Positions 7,750-18,045 of a stretch of DNA of 64,000 nucleotides are shown piece by piece. Origin of the DNA: Thalassospira profundimaris (GTDB lineage Bacteria > Pseudomonadota > Alphaproteobacteria > Rhodospirillales > Thalassospiraceae); NCBI RefSeq assembly GCF_003326795.1, contig NZ_JPWI01000005.1, forward strand, positions 218,691-282,690, in the 5' to 3' direction. The translations under genes and the position numbers were made by a program. The notes beneath the pieces were generated by a model. That model did not search any database and had not been told where the DNA came from. It saw only the letters and a list, made by a program, of their open reading frames with translations. The first letter of the stretch is position 1. Each line of letters begins with the position of its first letter.

Positions 7750-8763
7750 ATGACATCAATCCTCCGTTCCCTTGTTCTGTTTGTTCTGACAATTGCCCCG
7801 CTTGCGGCCTGTGGTGATTTGCCGCGCCCGTTCGAGGGGGCCGGACGTGAGGGCGATCCGTCACTTCTGGAATTGCGTGATACCGGAACGGTGCGGGTCG
7901 AAGGCGGTGATGACTTGCCCGAAGGTGCGTCGGCACATCTGGCGCGCGCCATGGCACGTGCCTTGCGCAACCATGATATCCCGGCCTATAGCGACAGTTC
8001 CGAAGGCGGCAGTTACATCCTGCGCCCGAATGTGGAAACAAGTCTTGTCGAAGACGGTGCCAAGCTTGATCTGACCTGGGTTCTGATGCGTCCGGATGGT
8101 CTGGCGATTGATACGGTACGATCGAGTGGTGAACTTTCTGCCGAACAATGGTTTGCCGACAGGCCGGGCGGTCCCGAAGAAAACAGCCTGCTGGTCCCGC
8201 AGGATCTGGCTGAAAAGGTCCGGGAACTTGACGGCATCAAGGAAGACCCGATGATCAGGACCTATGACGGTCTGGTGGCGACCCCGGCAGACGAGATTGC
8301 CTTTATGATCACCGGTGACCGGTCGGCATTCAAGGCAGCGCCGTTTATGAAGATTGCGCTGATCGATTTTTCCGGCGCACCTGGCGATGGCAATACGGCA
8401 CTTTCGCGCTCGGCCGGGGCGTTGCTGCAATCCAAGGGCATTCTTGTTGATAACAGGGAAATTGATGAAAACAGCGTGATCCTGTCCGCGACCATTGCCG
8501 TGACACCGGTTGAAAACAGCAAGAATCCGCCGGTCGACAGGGTATCCATTGAATGGATCATCATGGAAACCAACGGCAGCGAGCTTGGCCAGATGAACCA
8601 GAACAATGTCGTGCCCCATGGCAGTCTTGATAAATACTGGGGGCCGGTGGCATCGCTTGCGGCACAGGCGGCGGTCGAAACACTTGAAGGTGTTTTGGGC
8701 CAGATTGCCACGCGCAAAAAGCTTCAGTTGCGGGCAGATAAAAAGACGCTTTCTGCCCGATAG
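7750..8763 (+). CDS. Hypothetical lipoprotein
   Basis: 337 residues with a type II signal peptide: basic N-terminus, hydrophobic stretch and lipobox LAAC with the acylated cysteine near residue 21. The mature part has no membrane segment and looks like a secreted alpha/beta protein with two similar halves, each with a MKIALIDFSG- or YILRPNVET-type strand. It is therefore expected on the periplasmic face of a membrane. I do not recognise the family. It follows lgt, midA and pgeF, and Lgt would be needed for its maturation. Only the lipoprotein call is firm. Confidence 0.75.
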   Translation: MTSILRSLVLFVLTIAPLAACGDLPRPFEGAGREGDPSLLELRDTGTVRVEGGDDLPEGASAHLARAMARALRNHDIPAYSDSSEGGSYILRPNVETSLVEDGAKLDLTWVLMRPDGLAIDTVRSSGELSAEQWFADRPGGPEENSLLVPQDLAEKVRELDGIKEDPMIRTYDGLVATPADEIAFMITGDRSAFKAAPFMKIALIDFSGAPGDGNTALSRSAGALLQSKGILVDNREIDENSVILSATIAVTPVENSKNPPVDRVSIEWIIMETNGSELGQMNQNNVVPHGSLDKYWGPVASLAAQAAVETLEGVLGQIATRKKLQLRADKKTLSAR

Positions 8764-9062
8764 GGTTCCGTTAAGGTGGCGAATGGCCGCCTGATGCATG
8801 ACAGCCTTGTCGTTATTCGTCATTGGCCCCATTTACAGACTGTTAACGGCTGGTTATAAAGCCGCCGCGAACTGCCATGGTGCAGATTTGCCCATGAATG
8901 GTCTTTGAGTGTCGTGAACATGTCGTCAGTTCGGGCGGGGTTTCCCCGGTTTCCGGGCATTTGGGCGACAGGGGCAAGCGGGACCGCTCCTGGCTGATCT
9001 GTGTTGGTGGAGTCGCAAAAAGATTTTTCGCTTTCCCGGCACCCATTAACCGAGGCCCCGCT

Positions 9063-9995
9063 ATGAAGATCCTCGCTGGTAACAGTAACCGCCCGTTGGC
9101 TGAGGCAATTGCTGACCATCTGAATCTGCCGCTTACCCGCGCAGATGTTAAGCGTTTCTCCGATGAGGAAATCTGGTGTGAAATTCAGGAAAACGTCCGC
9201 GGTGAGGACGTTTTTGTCATTCAGAGCACCTCTTTCCCCGCAAACGACAACCTGATGGAACTTCTGGTGATACTCGACGCGCTGCGTCGTGGGTCTGCAC
9301 GTCGCATCACGGCTGTCATTCCGTATTTCGGCTATGCCCGTCAGGATCGTAAATCCGGTCCCCGTACCCCGATTTCGGCAAAGCTGGTTGCCAACCTGAT
9401 TACGGTTGCCGGTGCTGACCGCGTTCTGACCATGGATCTCCATGCCGGTCAGATTCAGGGCTTCTTCGACATTCCGCTTGATAACCTGTTTGCATCGCCG
9501 GTTCTGACCAGCGACATCCGCAACAAGTTCGAAGGCCAGAAACTGGTCATCGTCAGCCCGGATGTCGGCGGTGTCGCCCGTGCGCGTTCCGTTGCAAAAC
9601 GTCTGGATGCCGAACTTGCGATCATCGACAAACGTCGTCCGCAGGCCGGTGTTTCCGAAGTCATGCATGTTATCGGTGATGTCAAAGACGCAGCCTGCAT
9701 TCTGGTCGACGATATCGTTGATTCGGCAGGCACCCTTTGCAATGCAGCCGGTGCGCTTAAAGAACGCGGCGCATCGTCGGTTGCGGCATATGTTTCCCAC
9801 GGTGTCCTGTCGGGCCCGGCGGTTGAGCGTATCGCCAATTCCCCGATGACCGAAGTTGTCACTACCGATTCCATCCGTGCATCGGATGCGGTTCGTGACT
9901 GCACTAAAATCCGACAGCTTCCGATTGCGCCGCTGATGGCTGAAGCCATCCGCCGTATCTCGGAAGAAAAATCTGTTTCCGTTCTTTTCGATTGA
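9063..9995 (+). CDS. prs: Ribose-phosphate pyrophosphokinase
   Basis: 310 residues from the ATG at 9063, matching the usual length; an in-frame upstream extension to 8898 does not belong to the family. It makes PRPP from ribose 5-phosphate and ATP for purine, pyrimidine, histidine, tryptophan and NAD synthesis. Visible motifs: the N-terminal [15 protein letters not shown], the [16 protein letters not shown] loop, the [14 protein letters not shown] segment and the PRPP-binding DDIVDSAGT near residue 215. The 299 bases upstream (8764-9062) contain no gene and presumably hold its promoter and leader. Confidence 0.97.
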   Translation: MKILAGNSNRPLAEAIADHLNLPLTRADVKRFSDEEIWCEIQENVRGEDVFVIQSTSFPANDNLMELLVILDALRRGSARRITAVIPYFGYARQDRKSGPRTPISAKLVANLITVAGADRVLTMDLHAGQIQGFFDIPLDNLFASPVLTSDIRNKFEGQKLVIVSPDVGGVARARSVAKRLDAELAIIDKRRPQAGVSEVMHVIGDVKDAACILVDDIVDSAGTLCNAAGALKERGASSVAAYVSHGVLSGPAVERIANSPMTEVVTTDSIRASDAVRDCTKIRQLPIAPLMAEAIRRISEEKSVSVLFD

Positions 9996-10012
9996 GGGTA
10001 TAAGGCCCTCGT

Positions 10013-10047
10013 CGCGGTGGCACCCCTGGAGGCCACCGCGCTTGTTT
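10013..10047 (+). terminator. Intrinsic terminator after prs
   Basis: A 9-bp perfect stem CGCGGTGGC (10013-10021) / GCCACCGCG (10032-10040) is followed by CTTGTTTTC. It separates prs from rplY. Confidence 0.75.
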
Positions 10048-10118
10048 TCGTGGGCTTTCAGCGGTGATTTTCACCAACCTGCGAGAACAATATTTTTATA
10101 GTTCAAGGAGATTTTCCG

Positions 10119-10739
10119 ATGGCAAACACTGTTATCACTGCGGAAATCCGTGAACGGGCCGGAAAGGGGGCCGCCCGTGCCGTGCGTCGTGCCGGTATGG
10201 TCCCTGGTGTCATTTATGGTGCAAAACAGGAAGCTGTTCTGTTCCAGATCGACCCGCGTCCGCTTTGGAAACTTCTGCATAAGCCGGGCTTCTATTCTCA
10301 TGTTCTGACCGTTGAAGTCGGAAAAGAGAAATATGAAGTTCTGCCGCGCGACGTTCAGTTCGACAAAGTTACCGATCAGATTCTTCACATCGATCTTCTG
10401 CGCTTTGCAAAAGGCCAGACCATCCATGTTGAAGTTCCGGTTCGCTTCGAAAACGAAGAGAAATCGCCGGGCCTGAAAAAAGGCGGCGTTCTTAACGTTG
10501 TCCGTCACGATGTCGAAGTTATCTGCGCTCCGAATGCAATTCCGGAAGAGCTGGTCTTTGACCTTTCGGGTGTTGAAGTTGGTGACTCGATCCACATCTC
10601 GGCAATCAAACTGCCGAAAGGTGTTGAGCTTGCGATTACCGACCGTGACTTCACCGTTGCGACCGTTGCTGCTCCGTCCGCTCTGAAGTCGGAAGAAAAT
10701 GCCGCTTCGGACGAAGACGCAGAAGCGACCGAAGAATAA
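10119..10739 (+). CDS. rplY: 50S ribosomal protein L25 / general stress protein Ctc
   Basis: 206 residues: an N-terminal L25 domain binding 5S rRNA (about 1-90, with ERAGKGAARAVRRAGMVPGV and IYGAKQEAV) and a C-terminal TL5/Ctc beta domain (about 95-185), ending in an acidic tail. A clear AAGGAG precedes the ATG. It sits 15 bases ahead of pth, the common rplY-pth pair. Confidence 0.96.
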   Translation: MANTVITAEIRERAGKGAARAVRRAGMVPGVIYGAKQEAVLFQIDPRPLWKLLHKPGFYSHVLTVEVGKEKYEVLPRDVQFDKVTDQILHIDLLRFAKGQTIHVEVPVRFENEEKSPGLKKGGVLNVVRHDVEVICAPNAIPEELVFDLSGVEVGDSIHISAIKLPKGVELAITDRDFTVATVAAPSALKSEENAASDEDAEATEE

Positions 10740-10754
10740 GATCGAGGTCTTACG

Positions 10755-11540
10755 ATGTTTTTGGTGGTTGGATTGGGAAACCCGGGATCGGGCTATGCCG
10801 CCAATCGCCACAACATTGGCTTCATGGCGGCGGACGAACTCGTCCGCCGCTATTCTTTTGGGCCCTGGCGTAAAAAGTTTCAGGGTCAGATTTCCGAAGG
10901 TGAACTGAACGGTCAAAAGATTCTGGTTCTGAAACCGGAAACCTTCATGAACCTTTCGGGACAAAGCGTTGGCGAAGTGCTGCGCTTCTACAAGATTCCG
11001 GTCGAAGACGTTATTGTCCTGCATGATGAGCTGGACCTGCCACCGGGCAAGCTGCGCGTCAAACGCGGCGGCGGCCATGGCGGCCATAACGGATTGCGAT
11101 CCATTGATGCCCATTGTGGCAAGGAATATCGCCGGGTCCGTCTTGGCATTGGTCATCCGGGGGAAAAATCCCGTGTGCATGGCCATGTTCTTGGGGATTT
11201 CTCCAAGGCCGAGAGTGAAGGCTGGCTGATGGCGCTTCTGGACGGGGTTGCGGCGGAATTCGCGCGACTGGTCAAGGGCGATGATGGCGGCTTTATGAGC
11301 AAGGTCTCGGCCATTGTGAACCCGCCCAAGCCCAAGGCGCCGAAGAAAGACAAACCGGCTGCCAAACCGGCCGGGAATGATGGCGACACCGATGCGGGTC
11401 TGCAAAGGCAGGCTGGCGACGGATTGGACGAATTGTCCGGTGCAGCAAAGGTCCGCGTGGAACGCGCAGACACACCGGTCAGCAACGCAGCTTCGGCCAT
11501 GGCCGAAGCCCTTGCCAGGGCATTTGGCAAAAAGAAATAG
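10755..11540 (+). CDS. pth: Peptidyl-tRNA hydrolase with C-terminal extension
   Basis: 261 residues. The first 190 form the standard enzyme, which frees tRNA from drop-off peptidyl-tRNA: GLGNPG at 6-11, catalytic His19 in NRHNIGF, the [10 protein letters not shown] segment, [10 protein letters not shown] and the [12 protein letters not shown] motif. The last 70 residues are a Pro/Ala/Lys-rich tail ([17 protein letters not shown], then an Ala-rich helix ending AFGKKK) that is not part of the fold. Alphaproteobacterial Pth often has such tails. It is cotranscribed with rplY. Confidence 0.95.
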   Translation: MFLVVGLGNPGSGYAANRHNIGFMAADELVRRYSFGPWRKKFQGQISEGELNGQKILVLKPETFMNLSGQSVGEVLRFYKIPVEDVIVLHDELDLPPGKLRVKRGGGHGGHNGLRSIDAHCGKEYRRVRLGIGHPGEKSRVHGHVLGDFSKAESEGWLMALLDGVAAEFARLVKGDDGGFMSKVSAIVNPPKPKAPKKDKPAAKPAGNDGDTDAGLQRQAGDGLDELSGAAKVRVERADTPVSNAASAMAEALARAFGKKK

Positions 11541-11607
11541 TCTTTCGGTCTGGCAATACCCGGATCGATCCTGATGAACAGAAATTCAAGTTACGGAGCC
11601 CGGAAAG

Positions 11608-12711
11608 ATGGGATTCAAATGCGGTATCGTTGGTCTGCCCAACGTTGGCAAATCGACCCTTTTTAACGCCCTGACCCAGACGGCTGCTGCCGAGGCAGCA
11701 AACTTCCCGTTCTGTACCATCGAGCCGAATACCGGTCGTGTCAGCGTTCCTGATGATCGTCTTGACAAGATTGCCGCCATTAGCAAATCGGCGACCATCA
11801 TTCCGACCCAGCTCGAATTCGTTGATATTGCCGGTCTGGTCCGTGGTGCATCCAAAGGCGAGGGCCTTGGCAACCAGTTCCTTGCCAATATTCGCGAAAC
11901 GGATGCGATTGTGCATGTTCTGCGCTGCTTTGAAGATGGTGACATCACCCATGTCGAAGGGTCGGTTGACCCGGTTCGCGATGCCGAGACCATCGAGACC
12001 GAACTGATGCTTGCCGATATGGACAGCCTTGAGAAACGCGTTACCGGTTTGCAGAAACGTGCCAAAGGCAATGACAAGGACGCCAAGCTGACGCTGGAAC
12101 TGGTTGAACGTACCCTTGAAGTTCTGCGCGAAGGCAAGCCGGCACGTGTTGTTGAACTTAACAACGAAGACGAAGCCAAGGCATTCCGCATGTTGCAGCT
12201 TCTGACCAGCAAGCCGGTCCTTTATGCATGCAATGTTGATGAAGACAGTGCTGCGGATGGCAATGCGCTTTCGGCCAAGGTTGCCGAAATGGCAGCAGCC
12301 CAGGGTGCGCGTTCGGTGGTGATTTCAGCGGCTATTGAGTCGGAAGTTGCCCTTCTGGAAAGTGCAGAAGACAAGAAAGAGTTCCTTGAAGGTCTTGGTC
12401 TTGAGGAAACCGGTCTGGCGCGCGTCATTCGTGAAGGGTACAAGCTTTTGAACCTTTTGACCTTCTTTACGGTTGGTCCGAAAGAAGCCCGCGCATGGAC
12501 GGTTTATAGCGGTGCAACCGCACCGAATGCGGCGGGTGTCATTCACACCGATTTCGAGCGCGGCTTCATTAAGGCCGAAACCATTGCCTATGACGATTTC
12601 ATCGAATTTAACGGTGAATCCGGTGCGCGTGATAACGGCAAGCTCCGTCAGGAAGGCAAGACCTATATCGTCAAGGATGGCGATATCTTCCACTTTAAAT
12701 TTAACGTCTAA
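11608..12711 (+). CDS. ychF: Redox-regulated ATPase YchF (Obg-like)
   Basis: 367 residues, typical size. G1 motif GLPNVGKST at residues 7-15, switch region [20 protein letters not shown], a coiled-coil insertion (about 125-175), the NVDE segment and a C-terminal TGS domain ending in the conserved [15 protein letters not shown]. YchF/OLA1 proteins hydrolyse ATP, bind ribosomes and are linked to the oxidative stress response. Confidence 0.97.
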   Translation: MGFKCGIVGLPNVGKSTLFNALTQTAAAEAANFPFCTIEPNTGRVSVPDDRLDKIAAISKSATIIPTQLEFVDIAGLVRGASKGEGLGNQFLANIRETDAIVHVLRCFEDGDITHVEGSVDPVRDAETIETELMLADMDSLEKRVTGLQKRAKGNDKDAKLTLELVERTLEVLREGKPARVVELNNEDEAKAFRMLQLLTSKPVLYACNVDEDSAADGNALSAKVAEMAAAQGARSVVISAAIESEVALLESAEDKKEFLEGLGLEETGLARVIREGYKLLNLLTFFTVGPKEARAWTVYSGATAPNAAGVIHTDFERGFIKAETIAYDDFIEFNGESGARDNGKLRQEGKTYIVKDGDIFHFKFNV

Positions 12712-12739
12712 GCCATCGCTTTTTCGTTTCGGATCAAAG

Positions 12740-12767
12740 GCCGTCGCACCCTGTGTGGCGGCTTTTT
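12740..12767 (+). terminator. Intrinsic terminator after ychF
   Basis: A ten-pair stem (12740-12749 with 12753-12762, two G-T wobbles) with a three-base loop is followed by TTTTT, 28 bases after the ychF stop. Confidence 0.8.
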
Positions 12768-12855
12768 CCGTTGTGGCAAAACCTTTTTGACGGCAGGGGA
12801 CTTGTCAAACTGTGCCTAAAACGTCAACCTTCGCTCTTGCAGCAATGAGGTCCCG

Positions 12856-13593
12856 ATGAACGAACTGAGCCCCGCCAACCGCATTCTTCTGATTTTCAAT
12901 TCCGCCACCGGGCAGCCGGGACGGTTGGGAACGGTGTTGCGCAAGTATGGCTATGAGTTCGATATTCGCCGCCCGGGCGAGGGCGATACATTGCCCGAAG
13001 ACCTGACGGGCTATCATCTGGTTGTAGTGTTTGGCGGCCCGATGAGTGCCAATGACGATGATCTGGGCAATGTGCGCGCGATCATGGATTTCCTGCCTCG
13101 CGTGGTTGCCAGTGATGCGCTTTATCTTGGTATTTGCCTTGGCGCGCAGCTGATGGCACGCCATCTTGGTGCGGAGGTGCAAGCCCATCCCGATGGCCTG
13201 ACCGAGATCGGCTATTACCCGGTGCAGGCGACCGAGGCGGGGCGTGATCTGTTTCCCGACGAGATGATGGTCTATCACTGGCACAGCGAGGGATTTGGTC
13301 TGCCCGAAGGGGCGGAACTGATTGCGACGGGGGCAACATTCCCCCATCAGGCCTATCACATTGACGAGCGTATCTGGGGCATTCAGTTCCATCCCGAAGT
13401 CGATGATGAAACCCATGAACGCTGGCTGTCAAATTCAGCGGCCAAGACGGATCGACCAAACGGTCAGGGACCGGATCTTCAACGGGCGGGACGTGCCAAA
13501 TATGACGCGGCGTTCGGGGAATGGTTCGAACGCTTTGCCGCCAGGGTGCTGGCGCGTGACCGTGCACCGGTCGATTTCGGGTGTTGCGACTGA
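12856..13593 (+). CDS. Class I glutamine amidotransferase (GMP synthase-like domain)
   Basis: 245 residues, a stand-alone class I glutamine amidotransferase domain. The nucleophile elbow GICLGAQ contains the catalytic Cys (near residue 94), and the His-Glu pair is in IQFHPEV (near 175). VVVFGGPMSAND is the oxyanion-strand region. It resembles YfeJ-type GMP-synthase-like proteins that lack a synthetase domain. The partner or substrate is unknown. It is monocistronic, convergent with the nap operon. Confidence 0.85.
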   Translation: MNELSPANRILLIFNSATGQPGRLGTVLRKYGYEFDIRRPGEGDTLPEDLTGYHLVVVFGGPMSANDDDLGNVRAIMDFLPRVVASDALYLGICLGAQLMARHLGAEVQAHPDGLTEIGYYPVQATEAGRDLFPDEMMVYHWHSEGFGLPEGAELIATGATFPHQAYHIDERIWGIQFHPEVDDETHERWLSNSAAKTDRPNGQGPDLQRAGRAKYDAAFGEWFERFAARVLARDRAPVDFGCCD

Positions 13594-13616
13594 TCGGGAA
13601 CAAACGCCAGGCTGTC

Positions 13617-14144
13617 TCAGGCGTTTTCAGGAATGCTCAGATGGTCTGCCAGCCAGTTTCTGATGGTCGTGGCATCAAGGGGCAGATCATCGGCGATGCC
13701 GCCGTGAAATTCCTCCCAGGCCGGGGCATATTCATCGCGCACGCCGACCAGAACCGGAATATCAAGATCAAGCGCGCGCGAGATCACATCACGCAATCCC
13801 CTGCCATCAGCTTCGCTGCGGCCAAAGCGCGCAACAATCAGCAGATCACACCGGGTTTCCACGTCACGTTCGAGCTGTTCGGACAGCGATGACAATGCAT
13901 CGCCATCGAGTTTGCAGCCCTTTGCCATTGCGCCACGGTTTTTGGTGATCGGCATTTCCGCGCCGCTACGCAGGTTGCGCACATAGACAAGCGTTCCGCA
14001 ATCGCGGTCCTTGCGGCGCTTTTGCACATATCCTGCGATGCGGTTGGCATCAATGCTTGCGGCGATTTCGCCCAGCACGTCGTCAATCGGGTCTTTTGGC
14101 CGGAATGGAATCCCGGCCAAAAGGAAGCCTTGGCTTTGTGTCAC
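13617..14144 (-). CDS. DUF2478 family protein, last gene of the nap operon
   Basis: 175 residues. The pattern matches DUF2478: a conserved AKGCKLD-type motif (near residue 75), LLIVARFGRSEADGRGLRD (near 105-123) and PVLVGVRDEY followed by WEEFHGG. The fold looks like a nucleotide-binding alpha/beta protein, but no canonical Walker A loop is visible. It begins 21 bases after the napC stop on the same strand, so it is probably co-transcribed. Members of this family are often found near molybdenum transport or molybdoenzyme genes, so a role in molybdenum handling for NapA is an inference. Confidence 0.75.
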   Translation of the reverse strand: MTQSQGFLLAGIPFRPKDPIDDVLGEIAASIDANRIAGYVQKRRKDRDCGTLVYVRNLRSGAEMPITKNRGAMAKGCKLDGDALSSLSEQLERDVETRCDLLIVARFGRSEADGRGLRDVISRALDLDIPVLVGVRDEYAPAWEEFHGGIADDLPLDATTIRNWLADHLSIPENA

Positions 14145-14165
14145 GCGGTTTGGTCCATCTTTAAC

Positions 14166-14756
14166 TTATTGCCATTCGGGAATACCCGACATGTCGGGAA
14201 GATGATGCGCGATCCCCTTGTGACAGTCGATACAAGTCTTTTCACCGGTGAACAAAAATTTCTGATGGGCCTCGGATGCACGCGGGCTTTGGCGGGTGAT
14301 ATCCATCGATTCCGATGAATGACAGTTACGGCATTCAAGGGAATTGTTGGCCGACAGACGTGCCCATTCGTGCTGGGCAAGTTCAAGCCGCTTTTCAAGG
14401 AACTTGTCACGCGTGCTGATGGTACCAAATATCTTGCCCCAGACTTCCTTGGATGCCTGCATCTTGCGCGCGATCTTGTCGGTCCATTCATGCGGAACAT
14501 GGCAATCCGGGCAGGTCGCCCGAACACCTGAACGGTTGCTGTAATGGATCGTGGTTTTCAGTTCCTCGTAGACATTGTCCTTCATTTCGTGACAGCTGAT
14601 GCAGAATTGTTCTGTGTTGGTGGCTTCAAGTGCGGTGTTAAAGCCACCCCAGAACATGATCCCGGCGATGAATCCGCCGACCGTCAGGAAGGCAAGACTG
14701 TAATGCACGCTGGGGGTCGTCAGAACCGTCCAGTACCGTTTTAAAAAGTTCATCAT
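14166..14756 (-). CDS. napC: Periplasmic nitrate reductase, membrane tetraheme cytochrome c NapC
   Basis: 196 residues: one N-terminal membrane anchor (about 18-38), then a periplasmic domain with four CxxCH heme sites at 52-56, 82-86, 142-146 and 175-179. NapC oxidises quinol in the membrane and passes electrons to NapB. The length fits the NapC/NirT family. It lies 12 bases after napB. Confidence 0.97.
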   Translation of the reverse strand: MMNFLKRYWTVLTTPSVHYSLAFLTVGGFIAGIMFWGGFNTALEATNTEQFCISCHEMKDNVYEELKTTIHYSNRSGVRATCPDCHVPHEWTDKIARKMQASKEVWGKIFGTISTRDKFLEKRLELAQHEWARLSANNSLECRNCHSSESMDITRQSPRASEAHQKFLFTGEKTCIDCHKGIAHHLPDMSGIPEWQ

Positions 14757-14768
14757 CAGCCAATCTCC

Positions 14769-15233
14769 TTATTCCGCGATGCGGGTGCTGTTGTTTGGCA
14801 GGAGTTGGTCAATATCGACAAAGGTGTTGTCGACCAGCGGTTTGACGTCTTTTTGTGACACGTGACATTGCGTGCAGAAATAACGACGCGGACTGACTGC
14901 CGCAAGAAACTGGCTGTCGCGGTCCATGAAGTGGGTGATCGAGACCATTGGTGCCCCGCTGTCACCCGTACGCGAACGGGCATGACAGGACAGACATTTA
15001 TTGGCGTTGCGATCAATCTGATATCCCTCGATATCATGGGGGATGGTTGGCGGCTGTTCGGGGTAATTGCGCGGACGTTTTTCGCTATTATCCTCGAAAT
15101 TCGAGATGCGTGGTGCCGGGGAGTCCTGATCGGGCGCGGCACTGCGCAGGGTCGTAATCGGTTCCGCAGCCATCGCCATGCTTGTGATGCCGATAATCGC
15201 AAGGGCAAGCAGCCATTTGGGGGTGAGTTTCAT
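14769..15233 (-). CDS. napB: Periplasmic nitrate reductase, diheme cytochrome c subunit NapB
   Basis: 154 residues from the ATG at 15233, chosen because GGGAGG sits 5-10 bases upstream; an upstream in-frame ATG at 15248 overlaps napA. A Sec signal peptide (about 1-23, ending AMA) precedes the mature protein, which has two heme sites CLSCH (80-84) and CTQCH (120-124) and the distal ligand regions SITHF and PRRYF. It transfers electrons from NapC to NapA in the periplasm. Confidence 0.96.
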   Translation of the reverse strand: MKLTPKWLLALAIIGITSMAMAAEPITTLRSAAPDQDSPAPRISNFEDNSEKRPRNYPEQPPTIPHDIEGYQIDRNANKCLSCHARSRTGDSGAPMVSITHFMDRDSQFLAAVSPRRYFCTQCHVSQKDVKPLVDNTFVDIDQLLPNNSTRIAE

Positions 15234-15244
15234 GGTTTCCTCCC

Positions 15245-17749
15245 TCACACTTTTTCAATGCGGATGGCGCATTTCTTGAAGTCGGTCTGCTTTGACAGCG
15301 GATCGGTGGCATCCAGGGTGACCTTGTTGATCAGTTCGCTGGCATCAAACCAGGGGACAAAGACCAGTCCGCGTGGCGGCTTGTTGCGGCCTCGGGTTTC
15401 AACCCGGGTGCGCATGTTTCCGCGTCGGGAGGTTACCTTGATCTCGTCGCCACGGCGCAAGCCGAGCTCGGCAGCGTCATCAGGATGCATGAAGCAGACG
15501 GCATCAGGGAAGGCACGATAAAGTTCCGGCACACGCTGGGTCATCGACCCGGAATGCCAATGCTCGATCACGCGCCCGGTGCATAGCCAGAGCGGATATT
15601 CTTCATCCGGACTTTCGGCAGCAGGTTCATAGGGCAGCGCAAAGATGCGGGCCTTGCCATCCTTGTGTCCATAAAACTCGACCCCGGCACCCGGTGTGAC
15701 ATAGGGATCGTATCCTTCGCGATAGCGCCAAAGCGTTTCCTTGCCATCGACCACCGGCCAGCGTAAGCCGCGGACCTCGTGATAGACGTCGAAGGGGGCA
15801 AGGTCATGTGCATGACCCCGGCCAAAGGTGGCATATTCCTCAAACAGGCCTTTCTGGACGTAGAAGCCGAATTCCTGTGATTCCTGGTTGTTATAATCCG
15901 GGGCGGTTTGTTCAAGCGGGAACTTGTCGACATTGCCATTGCGATAGAGCACGTCAAACAGGGTCTTGCCGCGCATTTCCGGTGCCTTGGCCAGAAGTTC
16001 TTCCGGCCAGACATCTTCCATGGTGAAGCGCTTGGAGAATTCCATCAGCTGCCACAGGTCGGACTTGGCTTCGCCCGGTGCGTCAACAAGCTGATGCCAC
16101 ATATGTGTGCGGCGTTCGGCATTGCCATAGCAGCCTTCCTTTTCCACCCACATGGCCGTCGGCAGAACCAGATCGGCGGCTTCGCACGTAACTGTGGGAT
16201 AGGCATCCGATACCGTGATGAAGTTTTCCGGGTTGCGATAGCCTGGCCAGCCTTCCTCGTTCATGTTGGCTGCGGCCTGCATGTTATTGTTGCACTGAAC
16301 CCAATAGGCGTTGAGCTTGCCATCGCGCAGCATGCGGTTCTGAAGGACTGCATGGTAGCCGACCTTGTCGGGAATGGTGCCATCCGGCAGTTTCCAGATT
16401 TCCTCAGCATGTTTGCGATGCTCGGGATTTGTCACCACCATGTCGGCAGGCAGGCGGTGAGAGAACGTACCGACTTCACGCGCTGTGCCACAGGCAGATG
16501 GTTGCCCGGTCAGCGAGAAGGGCGAGTTGCCCGGCTCGGCAATCTTGCCGGTCAGAAGATGGATGTTGTAAACAAGGTTATTGGCCCAGACCCCGCGGGT
16601 ATGCTGGTTAAAGCCCATGGTCCAGAACGATGTGACCTTGGTGTTCGGATCGGCATAAAGTTCGGCCAGTGCTTCGAGGCGTTCCTTGGGAACACCGGAA
16701 AGCTGATGGACTTTATCAAGGGTATATTCCGAGACGAATTCGGCATATTCGTCGAATGTCATGTCGGTTGATCCGCCGGCATCGGCGGCATGTTTGGCCG
16801 ACTGTTCGCGCGGATCTTCCGGGCGCAGACCATAACCGATATCGGTGTTGCCACGGCGGAAAATGGTGTGCTTGTTGACAAAGTCGGTATTGACCCGGTT
16901 GGTCGAAATGATGTGGTTGGCGATATAGTTGAGGATCGCCAGATCGGTTTGCGGTTCAAACACCATCGGAATGTCGGCCAGATCAAAGCAGCGATGCTCG
17001 TAGGTCGAAAGCACGGCAACCTTGACATGCGGGGCCGAAAGACGCCGGTCGGTGACGCGGGTCCAGAGGATCGGGTGCATTTCCGCCATGTTGGAGCCCC
17101 AAAGCACAAAGGCGTCGGCGGCTTCCATGTCGTCATAGCAGCCCATCGGTTCATCCATGCCAAAGGTGCGCATGAAGCCGACAACGGCAGAAGCCATACA
17201 GTGGCGGGCATTGGGATCAAGGTTGTTGGAACGGAAACCGGCCTTCATCAGTTTGGAGGCAGCGTAGCCTTCCCACACCGTCCACTGGCCAGACCCGAAC
17301 ATACCAACTGAAGTTGGTCCCTTGGCCTTGAGGGCGGCCTTCCATTTTTCGGCCATGACATCGAATGCCTCGTCCCAGGATACCGGTTCGAAGTCGCCAT
17401 TCTTGTCAAAAACACCGTTCTTTTTGCGCAGAAGCGGTTGGGTCAGGCGGTCCTTGCCATACATGATCTTGGACAGGAAATAGCCCTTAACGCAGTTCAG
17501 ACCGCGATTGACCGGGGACAGAACATCCCCGTGGGTCGCAACGACATGATTGTCCTTGGTTGCAACCATCACCGAACAGCCCGTGCCGCAGAACCGGCAG
17601 GGGGCCTTGGACCATTTGAGCTGGGTGTGTTCGGTCTCAGTTACCAGATTCTGGGCTGATGCCGGCAAGCTGATGCCAGCGGCAGCGGCAGCAACGGCTG
17701 CGGCCTTGGCCTTGAGGGCATCTCGGCGGGATATCTTTGCCTTGAACAT
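15245..17749 (-). CDS. napA: Periplasmic nitrate reductase catalytic subunit NapA
   Basis: 834 residues, full length. A Tat signal with twin arginine SRRDALK (7-13) precedes the mature enzyme. The [4Fe-4S] cluster cysteines are 51, 54, 58 and 86. The molybdenum ligand cysteine is Cys184 in [10 protein letters not shown], which separates NapA from formate dehydrogenase homologues. It carries Mo-bis-MGD and reduces nitrate to nitrite in the periplasm, taking electrons from NapB. The nap system serves redox balancing or denitrification; no nitrite reductase gene is in this window. Confidence 0.98.
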   Translation of the reverse strand: MFKAKISRRDALKAKAAAVAAAAAGISLPASAQNLVTETEHTQLKWSKAPCRFCGTGCSVMVATKDNHVVATHGDVLSPVNRGLNCVKGYFLSKIMYGKDRLTQPLLRKKNGVFDKNGDFEPVSWDEAFDVMAEKWKAALKAKGPTSVGMFGSGQWTVWEGYAASKLMKAGFRSNNLDPNARHCMASAVVGFMRTFGMDEPMGCYDDMEAADAFVLWGSNMAEMHPILWTRVTDRRLSAPHVKVAVLSTYEHRCFDLADIPMVFEPQTDLAILNYIANHIISTNRVNTDFVNKHTIFRRGNTDIGYGLRPEDPREQSAKHAADAGGSTDMTFDEYAEFVSEYTLDKVHQLSGVPKERLEALAELYADPNTKVTSFWTMGFNQHTRGVWANNLVYNIHLLTGKIAEPGNSPFSLTGQPSACGTAREVGTFSHRLPADMVVTNPEHRKHAEEIWKLPDGTIPDKVGYHAVLQNRMLRDGKLNAYWVQCNNNMQAAANMNEEGWPGYRNPENFITVSDAYPTVTCEAADLVLPTAMWVEKEGCYGNAERRTHMWHQLVDAPGEAKSDLWQLMEFSKRFTMEDVWPEELLAKAPEMRGKTLFDVLYRNGNVDKFPLEQTAPDYNNQESQEFGFYVQKGLFEEYATFGRGHAHDLAPFDVYHEVRGLRWPVVDGKETLWRYREGYDPYVTPGAGVEFYGHKDGKARIFALPYEPAAESPDEEYPLWLCTGRVIEHWHSGSMTQRVPELYRAFPDAVCFMHPDDAAELGLRRGDEIKVTSRRGNMRTRVETRGRNKPPRGLVFVPWFDASELINKVTLDATDPLSKQTDFKKCAIRIEKV

Positions 17750-17793
17750 CGTATTGTTCCTTGATCCAGAGGTCGGAAATTCTATTGAAATCG

Positions 17794-18045
17794 TCAGTTG
17801 GCTTTTTCGCTGTGATGGAACACCAGATTGACGCCCAGAACGCCGGGAATTTCGCCAATCTTTTGCATGGTGTCGGCAAGCTGGCGGTCGGTATCGGCTT
17901 CAAGCACGACGACGAGCTTGCCATTTGCGTCTTCTGCAGTGACTTCTGCGCCATCAAGCTCTTCGAGCCGGGTTTTGATGATGGTGATCTGTTCGGGCCT
18001 TGCCTGAACGATCATGCTGGAGATCACCCCGATATCTTCATTCAT
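17794..18045 (-). CDS. napD: NapA maturation chaperone NapD
   Basis: 83 residues with the ferredoxin-like NapD pattern: [12 protein letters not shown] at the N-terminus, a central [10 protein letters not shown] strand and a C-terminal [13 protein letters not shown]. NapD binds the NapA Tat signal peptide and holds back export until the cofactor is inserted. Its start overlaps the end of napF by 8 bases. Confidence 0.93.
   Translation of the reverse strand: MNEDIGVISSMIVQARPEQITIIKTRLEELDGAEVTAEDANGKLVVVLEADTDRQLADTMQKIGEIPGVLGVNLVFHHSEKAN

Noticed and set aside
8764..9062. Possible leader peptide or riboswitch upstream of prs
   Set aside because: Several partial hairpins but no recognised motif; the only in-frame extension (from 8898) is a continuation of prs without family sequence.
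10071..11405. 444-codon minus-strand frame opposite rplY and pth
   Set aside because: It covers two clear genes and has no ribosome site of quality or family motif.
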